From Marsupella aquatica (taxonomy: Eukaryota > Marchantiophyta): 64,000 bases of DNA. A model generated the notes under the pieces. That model did no database searches, was not told where the DNA came from, and saw only the letters and a program-made list of their open reading frames with translations. The DNA lies in contig OZ316893.1 of NCBI GenBank assembly GCA_973895155.1, positions 5,766,001-5,830,000 on the forward strand, in the 5' to 3' direction. The position numbers and the translations under genes were made by a program. Below, in pieces: positions 12,801-22,976 of this stretch (position 1 is the first letter of the stretch; each line of letters starts with the position of its first letter).

Positions 12801-14687
12801 ATGCAGAATGGAATGGATTGATTATCACGGTATGATCCTGGATTCTGTGTGCAGAACCCCCGCGCGGTCCAAGTGGCGATCCTGGTCCAGATGCGGACAC
12901 CGGCCCCCCATCGCCTTCAACGCAACCTGGTACGTAGGCAAAGGAGAAATTTGGGCATCGTTTTGTCTTTGACCACTTCAATTGGCGCTGTGGTCCAGTG
13001 ATATGCAGAATGGACTGGATTGGTTATCACGGTATGATCCTGGATTCTGTGTGCAGAACCCCCGCGCGGTCCAAGTGGCGATCCTGGTCCAGACGCGGAC
13101 ACCGGCCCCCTGTCGCCTTCAAGGCAGCCTGGTACGTAGGCAACGGAGAAATTCAAGCGTCGTTTTGTCTTTGACCAGTTCAATTGGCACTGTGGTCCAG
13201 TGATATGCAGAATGGAATGGATTGATTATCACGGTATGATCCTGGATTCTGTGTGCAGAACCCCCGCGCGGTCCGAGTGGCGATCCTGGTCCAGATGCGG
13301 ACACCGGCCCCCCGTCGCCTTAAAGGCAGCTTGGTACGTAGGCAACGGAGAAATTTGGGCATCATTTTGTCTTTGACGAGTTCAATTTGCCCAGTGGTCC
13401 AGTGATATGGTGAATGGTCCAGACGCAGACAACGGACCCCGGTTTAATGATATGAGGGATGCTCTTCAATAGGTATCATAGTATGGTGTTGGCTTTCTGT
13501 GGACACAACCTATGCCCATCCCGAGGCATCCCGAGTGTAACCATAGCCAATCCGGATGCAGGCGTACTAGTTGTGCTGGACCTTTCTAGCATGCTATGGG
13601 AAAGGCGACGCGACGGCACGCAAGAAGATGGTTTCATCATGTGTAGTCGGGGACAATGTAGACTGCGGCCAGGTTGTCTTCGATTTGTGTATTGGTTGCT
13701 GGAGCATTTTACGGTTGGGATTTGGTCGTGTGCTGCATCACACAATGTGATGCCGTTATTGGAGGGGGTTTTTGGTCATGTGACAGTAAACCTGTTCATT
13801 CTCTGCCAAGACAATGTTTACTCCTCGGGCTACTGCTATCCGGGGTCATCTCAGCGGATCATGCTGAAACCCACGGCCCTCATCGCAGCAAAATGGCCCG
13901 AATTTGGATATCGCTACACTGTCATCGTTGACGACAGCCCGGTGAAATTTATGCGCAGTAGTCCGGGTAATAATATATACCTCCCGGAGTGGCCAAGAAA
14001 AGGTGCTGCTACTCCCGATTACGGAGACCCATTTGCAGACAGGTTTCTCTTGGGTTGGGTGGCTTCAAGGTTCAGCAGTCTCAAGCGATGCCTGGATGAT
14101 GGGGTGGTTCAATCCGTACTGGAGTTTCTAAGTGTTTTTAAAAACCACGCCGAGGATCAGTATGTCAACACGCAAATGAAGGCGCATGGCAGGCTTGCCC
14201 GAGATGGAAACCTGGGTCTGAAAGCATGGCTTGGTCTGTATGGCCTAACGTTCTCATCTCATTGGTCTTGTTTTCCATTACATAAATTGCCGATAGCAAA
14301 GTCCTTACTCTGTGTTGTTTCCATGGGCAGATGAGCGTATTCCTGGCGCTTGGGATTTGCAGGCGGCGCATAACAGCTGGTTGGAGGCACCAAGCTTTCA
14401 AAGCAGATTCGGCATAACCCCGACATGTAAGCCCAATTGAGTAACTGACTAAAGTACAACTTTATATAGCGCATTCTTTGATTTTAGTGTTAAAATGATT
14501 GTTATCAACGGTATGGATTCATGTGATGATGCGCATTGTTGACTAAAGAGAATTCACATTTCATGCAGACACAACGTGGGACGCATGGCAGAGCAACAGA
14601 AAAATTGTGGAATTCATGGTGGGCTACTCTTGCGCCCTGTTCTCCATGGAACGCCGAACTGACTGTAGTATTGCACTAAGGACATAA
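9900..14687 (+). CDS. FCP1/NIF-like HAD protein with tandem cassette exons
   Basis: Proposed exons are 9900-10031, 10131-10678, 10811-10930, twelve 75-bp cassettes (first 11037-11111, last 13259-13333), 13547-14215, 14331-14426 and 14569-14687. Every junction is phase 1. The 5' exons encode a basic, NLS-like region (GGGKKRKGD, RKRKN, PRKRRRA). The cassettes encode 25-residue Pro/Gly/Asp repeats. The 3' exons encode an FCP1-homology HAD domain: LVVLDLSSML (nucleophile Asp present, the usual second Asp is Ser), RPGC, GIWSCAASHN, LKPTALIAAKW and IVDDSP. FCP1/NIF proteins dephosphorylate Ser/Thr in proteins such as RNA polymerase II CTD; the Ser substitution makes activity doubtful here. Exon 10131-10678 lacks one base at an A9 run (10566-10574), and the last cassette has TAA at 13321. 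The 5' end is uncertain and may include copy A upstream. Confidence 0.6.
10931..13333 (+). repeat. 202-bp tandem array, 12 units, each a cassette exon
   Basis: Donor GT positions fall at 10931, 11112, then every 202 bp exactly to 13334. Only the first unit is shorter (181 bp). Each unit is a 127-bp intron followed by a 75-bp exon. The intron ends ...TATCACGGTATGATCC...TGTGTGCAG and the exon is followed by GTACGTAGG or GTACATAGG. All 12 acceptors and all 12 donors are intact. Eleven exons are open in the phase-1 frame, giving a unit that begins EPPRGPSGDPGPDADTGPP (with substitutions) and ends SPSTQP. Only the twelfth has a stop. Shared variants show a dimer order (units 2-3 and 4-5 alike; 6-7, 9-10 and 11-12 alike). 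Confidence 0.9.
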
Positions 14688-15604
14688 ATCAGCATTTAAT
14701 GTCCAAAACTCGGTATTCGATCCCATGGAAGAACAAGAAAGGAATGATTTTCTATTATTTAACACTTATGAATGACTAAGGTCACAAAAACATAGGTTTG
14801 AGCCTTTTACTATGGTTGCTCAGCAAGACATAGATTTGAATGTTTGCTTAACATTGTAAATGCAATTAATAAAATGGAAACAAATAACAAAACACAATGA
14901 AATCTTGAGGTATGATGAGAGAGTCTGGAAAACACCAAGGTAACTTCTCATCAATACTTCATTTGATGTGATTTGGGTGGTAAATCCGTAAGAACATTTC
15001 TGGAAGGGATTACTATACTAGGATGATTACTAAAATGCCGTCAACACGTCTCAACTTTTCCTTCCAAAGGTACTCAGAAGAAACTAGTAATCAATCACTT
15101 CGATATCCAGTCAGTACTCTGAGTCACGAATAATAAACACCATCATGATCAAATTGAAGTCACAGGTAATTGGTGAGTAACAATCTTTGCATCCCATGCA
15201 CAAGCAATGTCACGCCAAAAACTATGCATCAAGAACTCAAGAAGATGGGAAGTCACCACTTAAGGAATCTATTCCCTCGTACTTTTGAGATTCAACTTCA
15301 TACAAGTAATTTTACTTCAATGATCTAAACTCTCAATCATTCAGACCAAGGAAGGGAGAAGAATTCCTTTGCATTTGCAAGCTCCATACCATACGAAAAC
15401 ACACGAAAGCTTTGCAAAGGTGATTGCAGTGTTGCAGCACATGCCACATGCACTACTTTATTTCTTCACACTTGAAAATGACACAAATTCTACCTCATAT
15501 AGGCTAGCAGGAACGCAAGGAGACTGAGAGACTGAAAGGACATGCCCTTTCATTTCTAAAGGGTCTTGAATAAACTTAATGACGGTCATCCTTGAAAAAT
15601 GAAT
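14688..15604. other. AT-rich intergenic, no gene seen
   Basis: No open frame with family motifs and no obvious repeat were seen between the FCP1-like gene and the palindrome cluster. Confidence 0.5.
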
Positions 15605-16217
15605 GGACACTGCTGAAAGTGTCAAAAATGCAGGGGACGCTTCTCAAAGCGTCGAGGTTTGAGCGGACGCTTTGCAAAGCGTCGGTGTTTGCGGTAAAAC
15701 TAATAAACAGTGATCTTAATCTAATTTTAACTTCTAAACTAAGAGTCGGAATGCATTGAAACTTTTCTCGGGTACTCTACTACATATAATCTTTATGCTG
15801 ACAAAGTTTCAGACTTTTCTAAGATCTCTAAGTGCCTCAAATAAATCAGTAAAAGCGATGTGGTGTTATAAAAATGCGAAAACTAAATTTTTTTCTAAGT
15901 GTCGGGAACATAGTGGACGCTTCAAAAAGCGTCCAAAACTACAAAGGACTTTTATGGACGCTTTACAAAGCGTCGGCTGAATTTCGAGGTTTGGTCGCAG
16001 CGTCCGTCTTCTGGTCTTCGGGTGGGACGCCTCCGTGGGCGTCGTAGTCGATGTTGCCTTCGGGGTAGCAGACGCTTCTGTGGGCGTCGCTCCTCATGTG
16101 GATTGCAGAGCGTCGGAGTACAGCTGGTTGGGTGGCGGACGCTTCAGAAAGCGTCGTGGTCTTGGGTGGACGCTTCAGAAAGCGTCCAAAAATACAAAGG
16201 ACGTTTCTCAAAGCGTC
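15605..16217. repeat. Cluster of ten 18-bp palindromes
   Basis: Near-perfect palindromes of form GACGCYTYNNRARGCGTC occur at 15606, 15636, 15666, 15916, 15957, 16026, 16071, 16138, 16169 and 16200, each 18 bp long. Arms co-vary: in the 16026 copy both arms are GACGC/GCGTC with CC..GG inside, and in the 15606 copy the arm is GACAC/GTGTC. Spacing is irregular (about 30 to 250 bp). The spacers are not obvious repeats of each other, except AAAACTACAAAGGAC / AAAATACAAAGGAC near 15936 and 16188. Confidence 0.9.
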
Positions 16218-16745
16218 GGCGAAGTCGCGGCTATGCGAAAAACAGCAAAACTAAATTAATTCTAACTTTCAAACCACATGTCGGTTTGAACTGAAACTTT
16301 CAGGGATAATTCTACTATGTAACTACTAACTCCTGAAAAAGTATGAGATTTTTCTGACCATGATAGCTATTTAATTAAAATAGCAAAGATTGATTGATTG
16401 TGATAATTGCACAGAGAGCTCATTCTTGTTGAAGAAGTGTTTTGGAGTCCGGTTCTTGAATCTTCTAGTCTGCATTGCTTCTCCAATGATGTCCAGTCTT
16501 CTTTCTTGGTAGCATGTAAAGAGCAATGATTTATATTGGCGATCCTTGTCCAATACAATAGCCTCCAATGAAGGATAATATTAGGTAAAGTGTTCAGTTG
16601 ATCTAAATTGCTACAAAAGATAACTATACTGCGTCTTTGAGTTAGAAAAAGTTCAAAATTTATAAATTTTCTATCATTTCTAACTAATCTACTGTATTAC
16701 ACTGACCCCACTGACAAAAGTCGGTTATTTGGGAGGGCTGAGGGT

Positions 16746-17087
16746 TTGTCTATTGACCCTCACATGGAAATCAGTTCTAGAAGGAAGGGAAATATGCTAT
16801 TAGGAGAAGGGTTTGTTTATGTCAAACTTCTCGAACTTCCATCAACTGTGCAGACCGGAGGACCCGATTGGGATCCAGCTGTGTCAAGGCAGGGGTGCCT
16901 CTACAAGAACCTGCGGGTGGGGAACAAAATACGTTGGCCACTGAGTCTGGTATCGCCTTGTAAAAGCGCTCCCCGTGGGCATATCGGATTGAGGACTGTG
17001 CCCTCTCCTTGCAGGCCACGCTTCATAGTCCCTGAACCTCATCCTTCAGAAGTGGACTTTCTATATCCGGTTGTTCCCATCAGCTAG
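16746..17087 (+). CDS. Hypothetical protein, homologous to the 20.1-20.6 kb frame
   Basis: An open frame of 113 codons. Residues near the middle read GNKIRWPLSLVSPC, which aligns with GKFVHWPLHLLSPC in the reverse-strand frame at 20100-20561; PDWDPAV aligns with PEWDMGL upstream in both, at similar spacing. Two diverged copies keeping the same peptide suggest real coding ancestry. Both are probably single exons or fragments of a longer gene. No known family is recognised. Confidence 0.4.
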   Translation: MSIDPHMEISSRRKGNMLLGEGFVYVKLLELPSTVQTGGPDWDPAVSRQGCLYKNLRVGNKIRWPLSLVSPCKSAPRGHIGLRTVPSPCRPRFIVPEPHPSEVDFLYPVVPIS

Positions 17088-17718
17088 CTGGCTCCATAGT
17101 ACTGTAGCTATTTTGGGCTTCGAGGGAATGTTTTCTTAGAGCATCCCCACTGGTCGCTCCATTTGCGGGCCGGTATTGGGGGTATTTTCAGAGCTCATGG
17201 GGGTCGGGCCATCCGTCCAGTAGTTGCCTCGGAACTTTTCAGGCTGTAAAAAGTAGTGACCAGCTGATGTTCCCCTCCGAAGAATGTCGAACACTGCAAA
17301 TGCATGTTTTGCTTTGCTCATAGCTCATGGTTTCTCGTTGTGTTGTTATTTGTGTATTTCAGTGGATAGCATTGCGCTTGCCTTGGACACAAGTTGCATA
17401 AATACATTGTGAAAGACTCTTCATTCAAGAAACATGATTGATGACATTAATCCCATATTCAGAAAGAACGATCAGATTGGCATACGACAATCTCTGAATG
17501 AGCGTATGTTAGTCTCCCTAGAGTAAGGAAAAAATAGATGTCATTTTAAACAAAGATTTCTAAAAAACAAATTGTCCCCTTCCCTTTTATATCCATCCCC
17601 TTCATTTACCCTAAGCGTTGTCGCATCAGCCACACATAAATAAAGTCTCACTATGATTAGTTACAAAGAGTAAATGAAAATATAAGTTCTCACTATGATT
17701 CTTTCGAAAGGTATCTGT
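17088..17718. other. Intergenic, no gene seen
   Basis: AT-rich sequence between a hypothetical frame and the 213-bp array. Nothing is supported. Confidence 0.5.
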
Positions 17719-18543
17719 GCCATGTGTAGTTTGAAGTCCTGGAAATCACGGTATGGACGGCAACCAGGCGACGTCCCCGACGGCCTCCGAGCAGGGTCGT
17801 CCAGGCCGGCCTCATCCAGAGGACCGCCTTTTATGTTGAATCCGAAGAGGCTGTCTCGTCTTTACTCCCCAATGTGGAAGAGGTGAGGAAAACACATTAT
17901 CCAGGATGTGGAGTGGCTTTGATTGGACTATGCCATGTGTAGTTTGAAGTCCTGGAAATCACGGTATGGACGGCAACCAGGCGACGTCCCCGACGGCCTC
18001 CGAGCAGGGTCGTCCAGGCCGGCCTCATCCAGAGGACCGCCTTTTATGTTGAATCCTAAGAGGCTGTCTCGTCTTTACTCCCCAATGTGGAAGAGGTGAG
18101 GAAAACACATTATCCAGGATGTGGAGTGGCTTTGATTGGATTATGCCATGTGTAGTTTGAAGTCCTGGAAATCACGGTATGGACGGCAACCAGGCGACGT
18201 CCCCGACAGCCTCCGAGCAGGGTCGTCCAGGCCATCCTCATCCAGAGGACCGCCTTTTATGTTGAATCCGAAGAGGCTGTCTCATCTTTACTCCCCAATG
18301 TGGAAGAGGTGAGGAAAACACATTATCCAGGATGTGGAGTGGCTTTGATTGGACTATGCCATGTGTAGTTTGAAGTCCTGGAAATCACGGTATGGACGGC
18401 AACCAGGCGACATCCCCGACGGCCTCCGAGGAGGGTCGTCCAGGCCGGCCTCATCCAGAGGACCGCCTTTTATGTTGAATCCGAAGAGGCTGTCTCCTCT
18501 TACTCCAAGCCAGCCTCCGTAAGGAAAACACATTATCCAGGTT
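17719..18543 (+). repeat. 213-bp tandem array, four copies
   Basis: Copies start at 17719, 17932, 18145 and 18358 (period exactly 213). The last is truncated after a diverged end. Each holds AATCACGGTATGGACGG, a variant of the dispersed motif, and GC-rich text with GACGTCC and GTCGTCC. The period is a multiple of three. One frame gives a protein-like peptide (AGLIQRTAFYVESEEAVSSL) followed by a strong donor-like GAAGAG|GTGAGG, with a TAG once per unit. Copy 2 has a TAA inside that peptide. Confidence 0.9.
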
Positions 18544-20099
18544 ATTCATTAGGAGTGGATTTGCACGATAGATGTGGATGTGAAAAAAGATGTCATTGTT
18601 GTGGCCATTTTATGCTTGGGGCCAGTGATTGTGTCATTGGTCGATTATAAGGTTATTGCAAAAAAGAACTTACTATGTAGTAACAAATACTTCATAGAGA
18701 GATTTCAAAAAAATATTAATACTTTTTATCAGCTCAATAGCCTTTTTCCACTTTGCTAATTTTTTGGTGGCAAATATAAACAGGTTATTCATTAGGAAGA
18801 GTGAGATTCAACAATTTGCGCATAAGGTACAAGAGTAAAATAACAGATGAAACTAAAAGTAATCATGAACACAAGTAGAGGTACTTGTGTGTACTTACCC
18901 TAGGTAATGAACTGGCCGCTGGATTCGCCATATAGCAGTTTCATAATTTAGTTCTCAGCTCAATACCCTTTTCCCACTTTACTACAAATAGCGTCTTTTC
19001 AACTGGAAACTCTAATTTGTATTCTTGTTTTTCTATAAGTTTACTTTACTTGAATGGGTAAACCCTAAACCCTAAACATATGTCCAAAAGTAGCATTGGG
19101 GTCTCATCAAATTGTCTTCTTGGACCATTACAGTCACGTGTCAACTCACATCCCTTCCAATCACCTTGATATTAGAATTGTACTATGGCATGTTAGTACC
19201 ATAGTCTAGGGGCGGATTGAAACTCACCTGTGCCCCAAGGCACTTTCATTCCTTTAGTGTGAACTCTTTTGCTCACTCCCATGTAAAAAAATCAGAATTG
19301 TCATCGTTGGCATCTGTATTTTATTGCCAGATGGCATACGGCAGTTTGTTACGTATCATTGCTTGGTCCAGTGAATGACTTAAATATATTCCCGATGTTT
19401 ATCCTGGTATGGATGTTGGGTGTCGCATATGCCCTATCCCGATGCGCAATTTAGGCCACGTACTAACTCCCCACCCCCTCCCCTGACGCGAATCATACAC
19501 GATCTTTGCGGCCGTCGTATTTACATACCATGATATTACCAAGTGCTCCTTTACACGGACAGAACTAATTCAAAAAATGTAAGTGGGGCATACAATTGTC
19601 ATGTACATCCGGTATGACATAAAGTGTTCCACATAATTTTCCGAGACAATTGTACATCTTTCGAGCGATCTTTTCAGGCGTCGTCCGCCACAAAATGTGT
19701 TCTGCACAGGGTTTCGTTCATGTCTATTAAGTGGCAAGGTCGATGATGTGCCAGTTCGTGGGGCTGTAAATTTGGGCGTCCACAACCGATACATTATTGA
19801 TCGCTACAGGAGCTCTCGGAGCAAATTCAATTGCTAATGCGAGAATGTAAGTGGGGCATACAATCATCGACCACTCTTGCTGATCGCAATAGTGGAGACA
19901 TCACATCAGGAATGCAAGGCTCTGTTCGAGCCCAGCCTCACAAATGGATGGATGTAAATCCCTGGAAGCGCTTTGCATCTCCCTGCAATAGCACACGAGG
20001 TACTGCTCTTGGGAGGAGTGGACCGAGACCTCCATTTTGTTGCTGGGAAATGTGATAGCAAAAATGGAGACTTTATTCACAGTTTATGCTTTACATGTG
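18544..20099. other. Intergenic with telomere-like motif
   Basis: AAACCCTAAACCCTAAAC near 19062 is an interstitial plant-type telomere repeat. The segment ATGTAAGTGGGGCATACAAT appears twice (near 19577 and 19846). Dispersed-motif variants lie at 19400 and 19524. No gene is supported. Confidence 0.5.
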
Positions 20100-20561
20100 T
20101 CAATCATCATCTGCAATGCCCTGGGATAGGTGCAGTATCGGCATCAACCCCTCAAACGTCTGGCTGCACTCAACCTCCTTGGGCTCTTCTTCGATTGTAA
20201 ACCCTGCAGAACGTAACTTGTGGGGCATAATGTTCTTCGAAAGTTCGTGACGACGTTGTGCACGATCCATCCCGGGTATCTCTTTTGCAGTGGGCGTGAG
20301 GAATGTCCGCCTCGGGAAACGTAGTACTAGGTGACTGCCGTTCTCGTCCTCACAAGGCGACAACAAATGTAATGGCCAATGCACAAACTTGCCTTGTGCA
20401 AGCCAGGAATACGAATTCTGAGCGCATGGCACTAAACCCATGTCCCACTCTGGTGAGCCATACCATGATTTGAATGACCACTCCAGTATCAGCAAATATG
20501 CCATTCCCTCGCTCAATGATGCCGCCATGGCATTCTTCACCACCCCCCTGCCCATCACCAC
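20100..20561 (-). CDS. Hypothetical protein, homologous to the 16.7-17.1 kb frame
   Basis: A 153-codon open frame. It shares the blocks PEWDMGL and GKFVHWPLHLLSPC with the plus-strand frame at 16746-17087. Its C-terminal half is charged (HELSKNIMPHKLRSAG, then an acidic stretch IEEEPKEVE). No known family is recognised. The nearby dispersed-motif copies at 20459 and 20665 lie within and upstream of it. It could be an exon of a degenerate element gene. Confidence 0.4.
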   Translation of the reverse strand: MVMGRGVVKNAMAASLSEGMAYLLILEWSFKSWYGSPEWDMGLVPCAQNSYSWLAQGKFVHWPLHLLSPCEDENGSHLVLRFPRRTFLTPTAKEIPGMDRAQRRHELSKNIMPHKLRSAGFTIEEEPKEVECSQTFEGLMPILHLSQGIADDD

Positions 20562-21197
20562 AACCCCTCCCTTGCCAGGGATGCATAGTGCACAACTCGT
20601 GCCATCGACAACCTCTACACCTGCGACTCAATGCACCATGGTATCAACACGCTGGGACGGTATTCATACCACGATTTCTCACATTTTCTTATACTGTATC
20701 ACTATGAGTTACGTGTACACACCTCTTTGGCCGTCGTGTGGAGGTAATTCGGGTACTATTTCCACCAAGGGCCACTTCTGTTTGGCACCCAGCTCGCTGT
20801 CCTGAATGTTGTGTTGGGGCCCCTGGTCCCGTTTGTGGCAAGCCTCTTCCGTTGACGCAAGTACCTTCCCTAATACCTTCCCTATTAAGCCACATAAGAT
20901 AGCAATAAAACATGAGACACTTTGTCTCTGTCATGAGTTATCCTCCATGCTACGATGTGGGTTTCTAGCAATGCCAATACAGGAATATCCAATCTTCAAC
21001 AACAATGAACGTGCGAGTAGGCATGGAACACGAGCCTAGGTACCACCACATACTGCGCTTGTATGTCAAAGTGGGTGTGATGTTTCCGATTAACGCCTCG
21101 TCCTCTACAACAGCCCTAGTGACTGCTGCCGCACCGCCCATGTATCTTGATTCGCTCGGAAAACGAGTATTGCATCAGATCCAAGCAATGCTCTCGT

Positions 21198-21650
21198 CAT
21201 ACCACGACATAAACACAAAACAATGTCGGATATCATTGTGCGGCACCACCTGTTGGGCAGCCACTGTGCATATCCCCGCGAGGCGAGTGTGCATGCGTAG
21301 CGCAATTCGAGGTATCTTCGACCACAATACCGGCACTGTCGTCGAGCTGCGGGCCATCTTGGCCCATCTCCTCCCCTGCACCGGGGCAAACGCGGTTTTG
21401 AGTCCCTTCCCCATTGGAGCATATACATAATGGCTTCTCCGCTATCAACATACCACGACATAAACACAAAACAAGTCGGATATCATTGTGCGGCACCACC
21501 TGTTGGGCAGCCACTGTGCATATCCCCGCGAGGCGAGTGTGCATGCGTAGCGCAATTCGAGGTATCTTCGACCACAATACCGGCACTGTTGTCGAGCTGC
21601 GGGCTATCCTGGCCCATCTCCTCCCCTGCAACGGGAAAATGCGGTATTCA
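21198..21650. repeat. Direct duplication, period about 251 bp
   Basis: Two close copies starting CATACCACGACATAAACAC at 21198 and 21449, with matching sequence to about 21390 and 21640. The 3' part (CGAGCTGCGGGCC on the plus strand) resembles the 5' end of the tRNA-like relic at 28111-28181 read in reverse, so a diverged tRNA-derived SINE is possible. Confidence 0.8.
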
Positions 21651-21808
21651 GCCCCGTTCTTGGCACACACCACGAGAAGTTTATAAAGGATTTCATGAAT
21701 TCAATGTAAGGTAAATTGGTATAACTTGGACTCTGACAGGGAAATTCAGAAGTTACCCAGATGCGCTTCCACAAGAGTGAACCCGTATTTTTGCTGGAAC
21801 CGGCGATA

Positions 21809-22976
21809 CTAAATCTCCCACCTTAGTGACCCTTTGTTCTCGTTTGTAGGGACAATTATCCTTCCAGGCTTCTCGGGTGGGCGGGGGATTTCGTTCACCC
21901 ATGCAGCCAAACATTCAGTATACGACCTTATATTTCGGCCGGCATACCTATACATTTCAACCTCGTAATGAATATCAACAGGATCAAAGCCTGGCCTCCA
22001 TTTCTCGTCGTCGTCAGATATCTCCTTCTCTGCATCTCCAAATTTTCCCTACTCAAAATTAAATAAAACATTCGAGTTTAGATTCGTGGACTTGCAATTA
22101 CATACCATTACAATTACTAAACTCTTCACAAAGTTCATAGTTTCAACATCTTCAGATCCCTGTCTATTGTACCTCTGCTGTGGCAGTCTCTTTACTCTCG
22201 ACAATACCGAGCGCCTGTAGCCGACGCATGCGGTGCTTGAGACCTTCTGTCCCGTTCCTCCTCTTTTGCTCCATTCCCTCTGCACTAAATTTCCAGTCGT
22301 AGAAGGAGAGGTGCAGTGTGTGGTGGATTGTCTCTACAGGGTTGCTGCTGAATGACAAATACCAAAGTGCCTTTTCTGCAGCTAACATGTATCCTACCAT
22401 TGCTTCAAACATGTCATCCACTGACTCCTTCCCCTGCCCCAGTGCATGCAATACCTCTTGCATGACTGCAACAAGACCTTCCGCTGAACCAATCAGCCCC
22501 AACTCCACATTAACCCGTTCAAACCATTCTTGTCTGGTCATACCATCTGCCAATTCAGAGATTTTGGAGGCAATCAAGGCCCTGAAGTGGTGAATATTGG
22601 CTCCGGACAGAATTATTCTAAGGTGACGTGTGAACCAAACTCTGAACTGTGGACTGTATAGCATTGCAAACCCTTCCAGATATGGCAATTCCAATGCATG
22701 CATTGCAAGATAAAAGTGTGGCATTGAAGTAGGCGATGGAGGACAACCAGTGCGCAGATAAGTTAGATGCAAAGTGAGGGACTCTTCTACAATACGTGCT
22801 CTCCGACGATTTAGTTTCCCACACATGTACCGACGCCATCTGTGAGGGAAAAACCCATTGGTGGCCCTGAAAAGCCTGATCATCTCTTCTGTGGTGGCCT
22901 CCCGTGAAGTGGTGCCCTCCACCTTCTTCCTCCCTGGCTTCACGTTGTCGTGGTAACTTTGGTGCAAATAGTACAC
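21809..22976 (-). CDS. Zinc-finger family, copy C (N-terminus missing)
   Basis: Exon 1 runs 22976 to 22173, exon 2 runs 22048 to 21809 (80 codons, too short for most ORF callers). The junction is phase 0 at the same place as in copies A and B: exon 2 starts with GKFGDAEKEISDDDEK, compared with GRFTDAEQDLSDDDEK in copy B. Exon 1 has EEMIRLF, NGFFPHRWRR, LTLHLTYL, FRVWFTRHLRI, ALWYLSFSSNP and FYDWKFSAEG. The C2HC finger is absent because the frame begins just downstream of where it should be. Exon 2 stops at a TAG directly after GSLRWE, where A and B continue past QWEH, so it is probably truncated. Copy D, 1.6 kb upstream on the same strand, has the finger; D and C may be fragments of one split gene. 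Confidence 0.65.

Noticed and set aside
10918-13365. Row of overlapping minus-strand frames of 79-88 codons, one per 202-bp unit
   Set aside because: They are mirror frames of the tandem repeat, start and stop at the same place in each unit, overlap each other and have no splice logic. The plus-strand cassette exons explain the array better.
15605-16217. CRISPR array
   Set aside because: Repeat spacing is irregular, repeats are short palindromes with variable centres, and the surrounding DNA is eukaryotic.
16022-16294. Open frames across the palindrome cluster
   Set aside because: They arise from GC-rich palindromes and have no independent support.
21105-21673. Several open frames on both strands
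   Set aside because: They sit in the duplicated 251-bp block, repeat the same peptide and look like by-products of the duplication.
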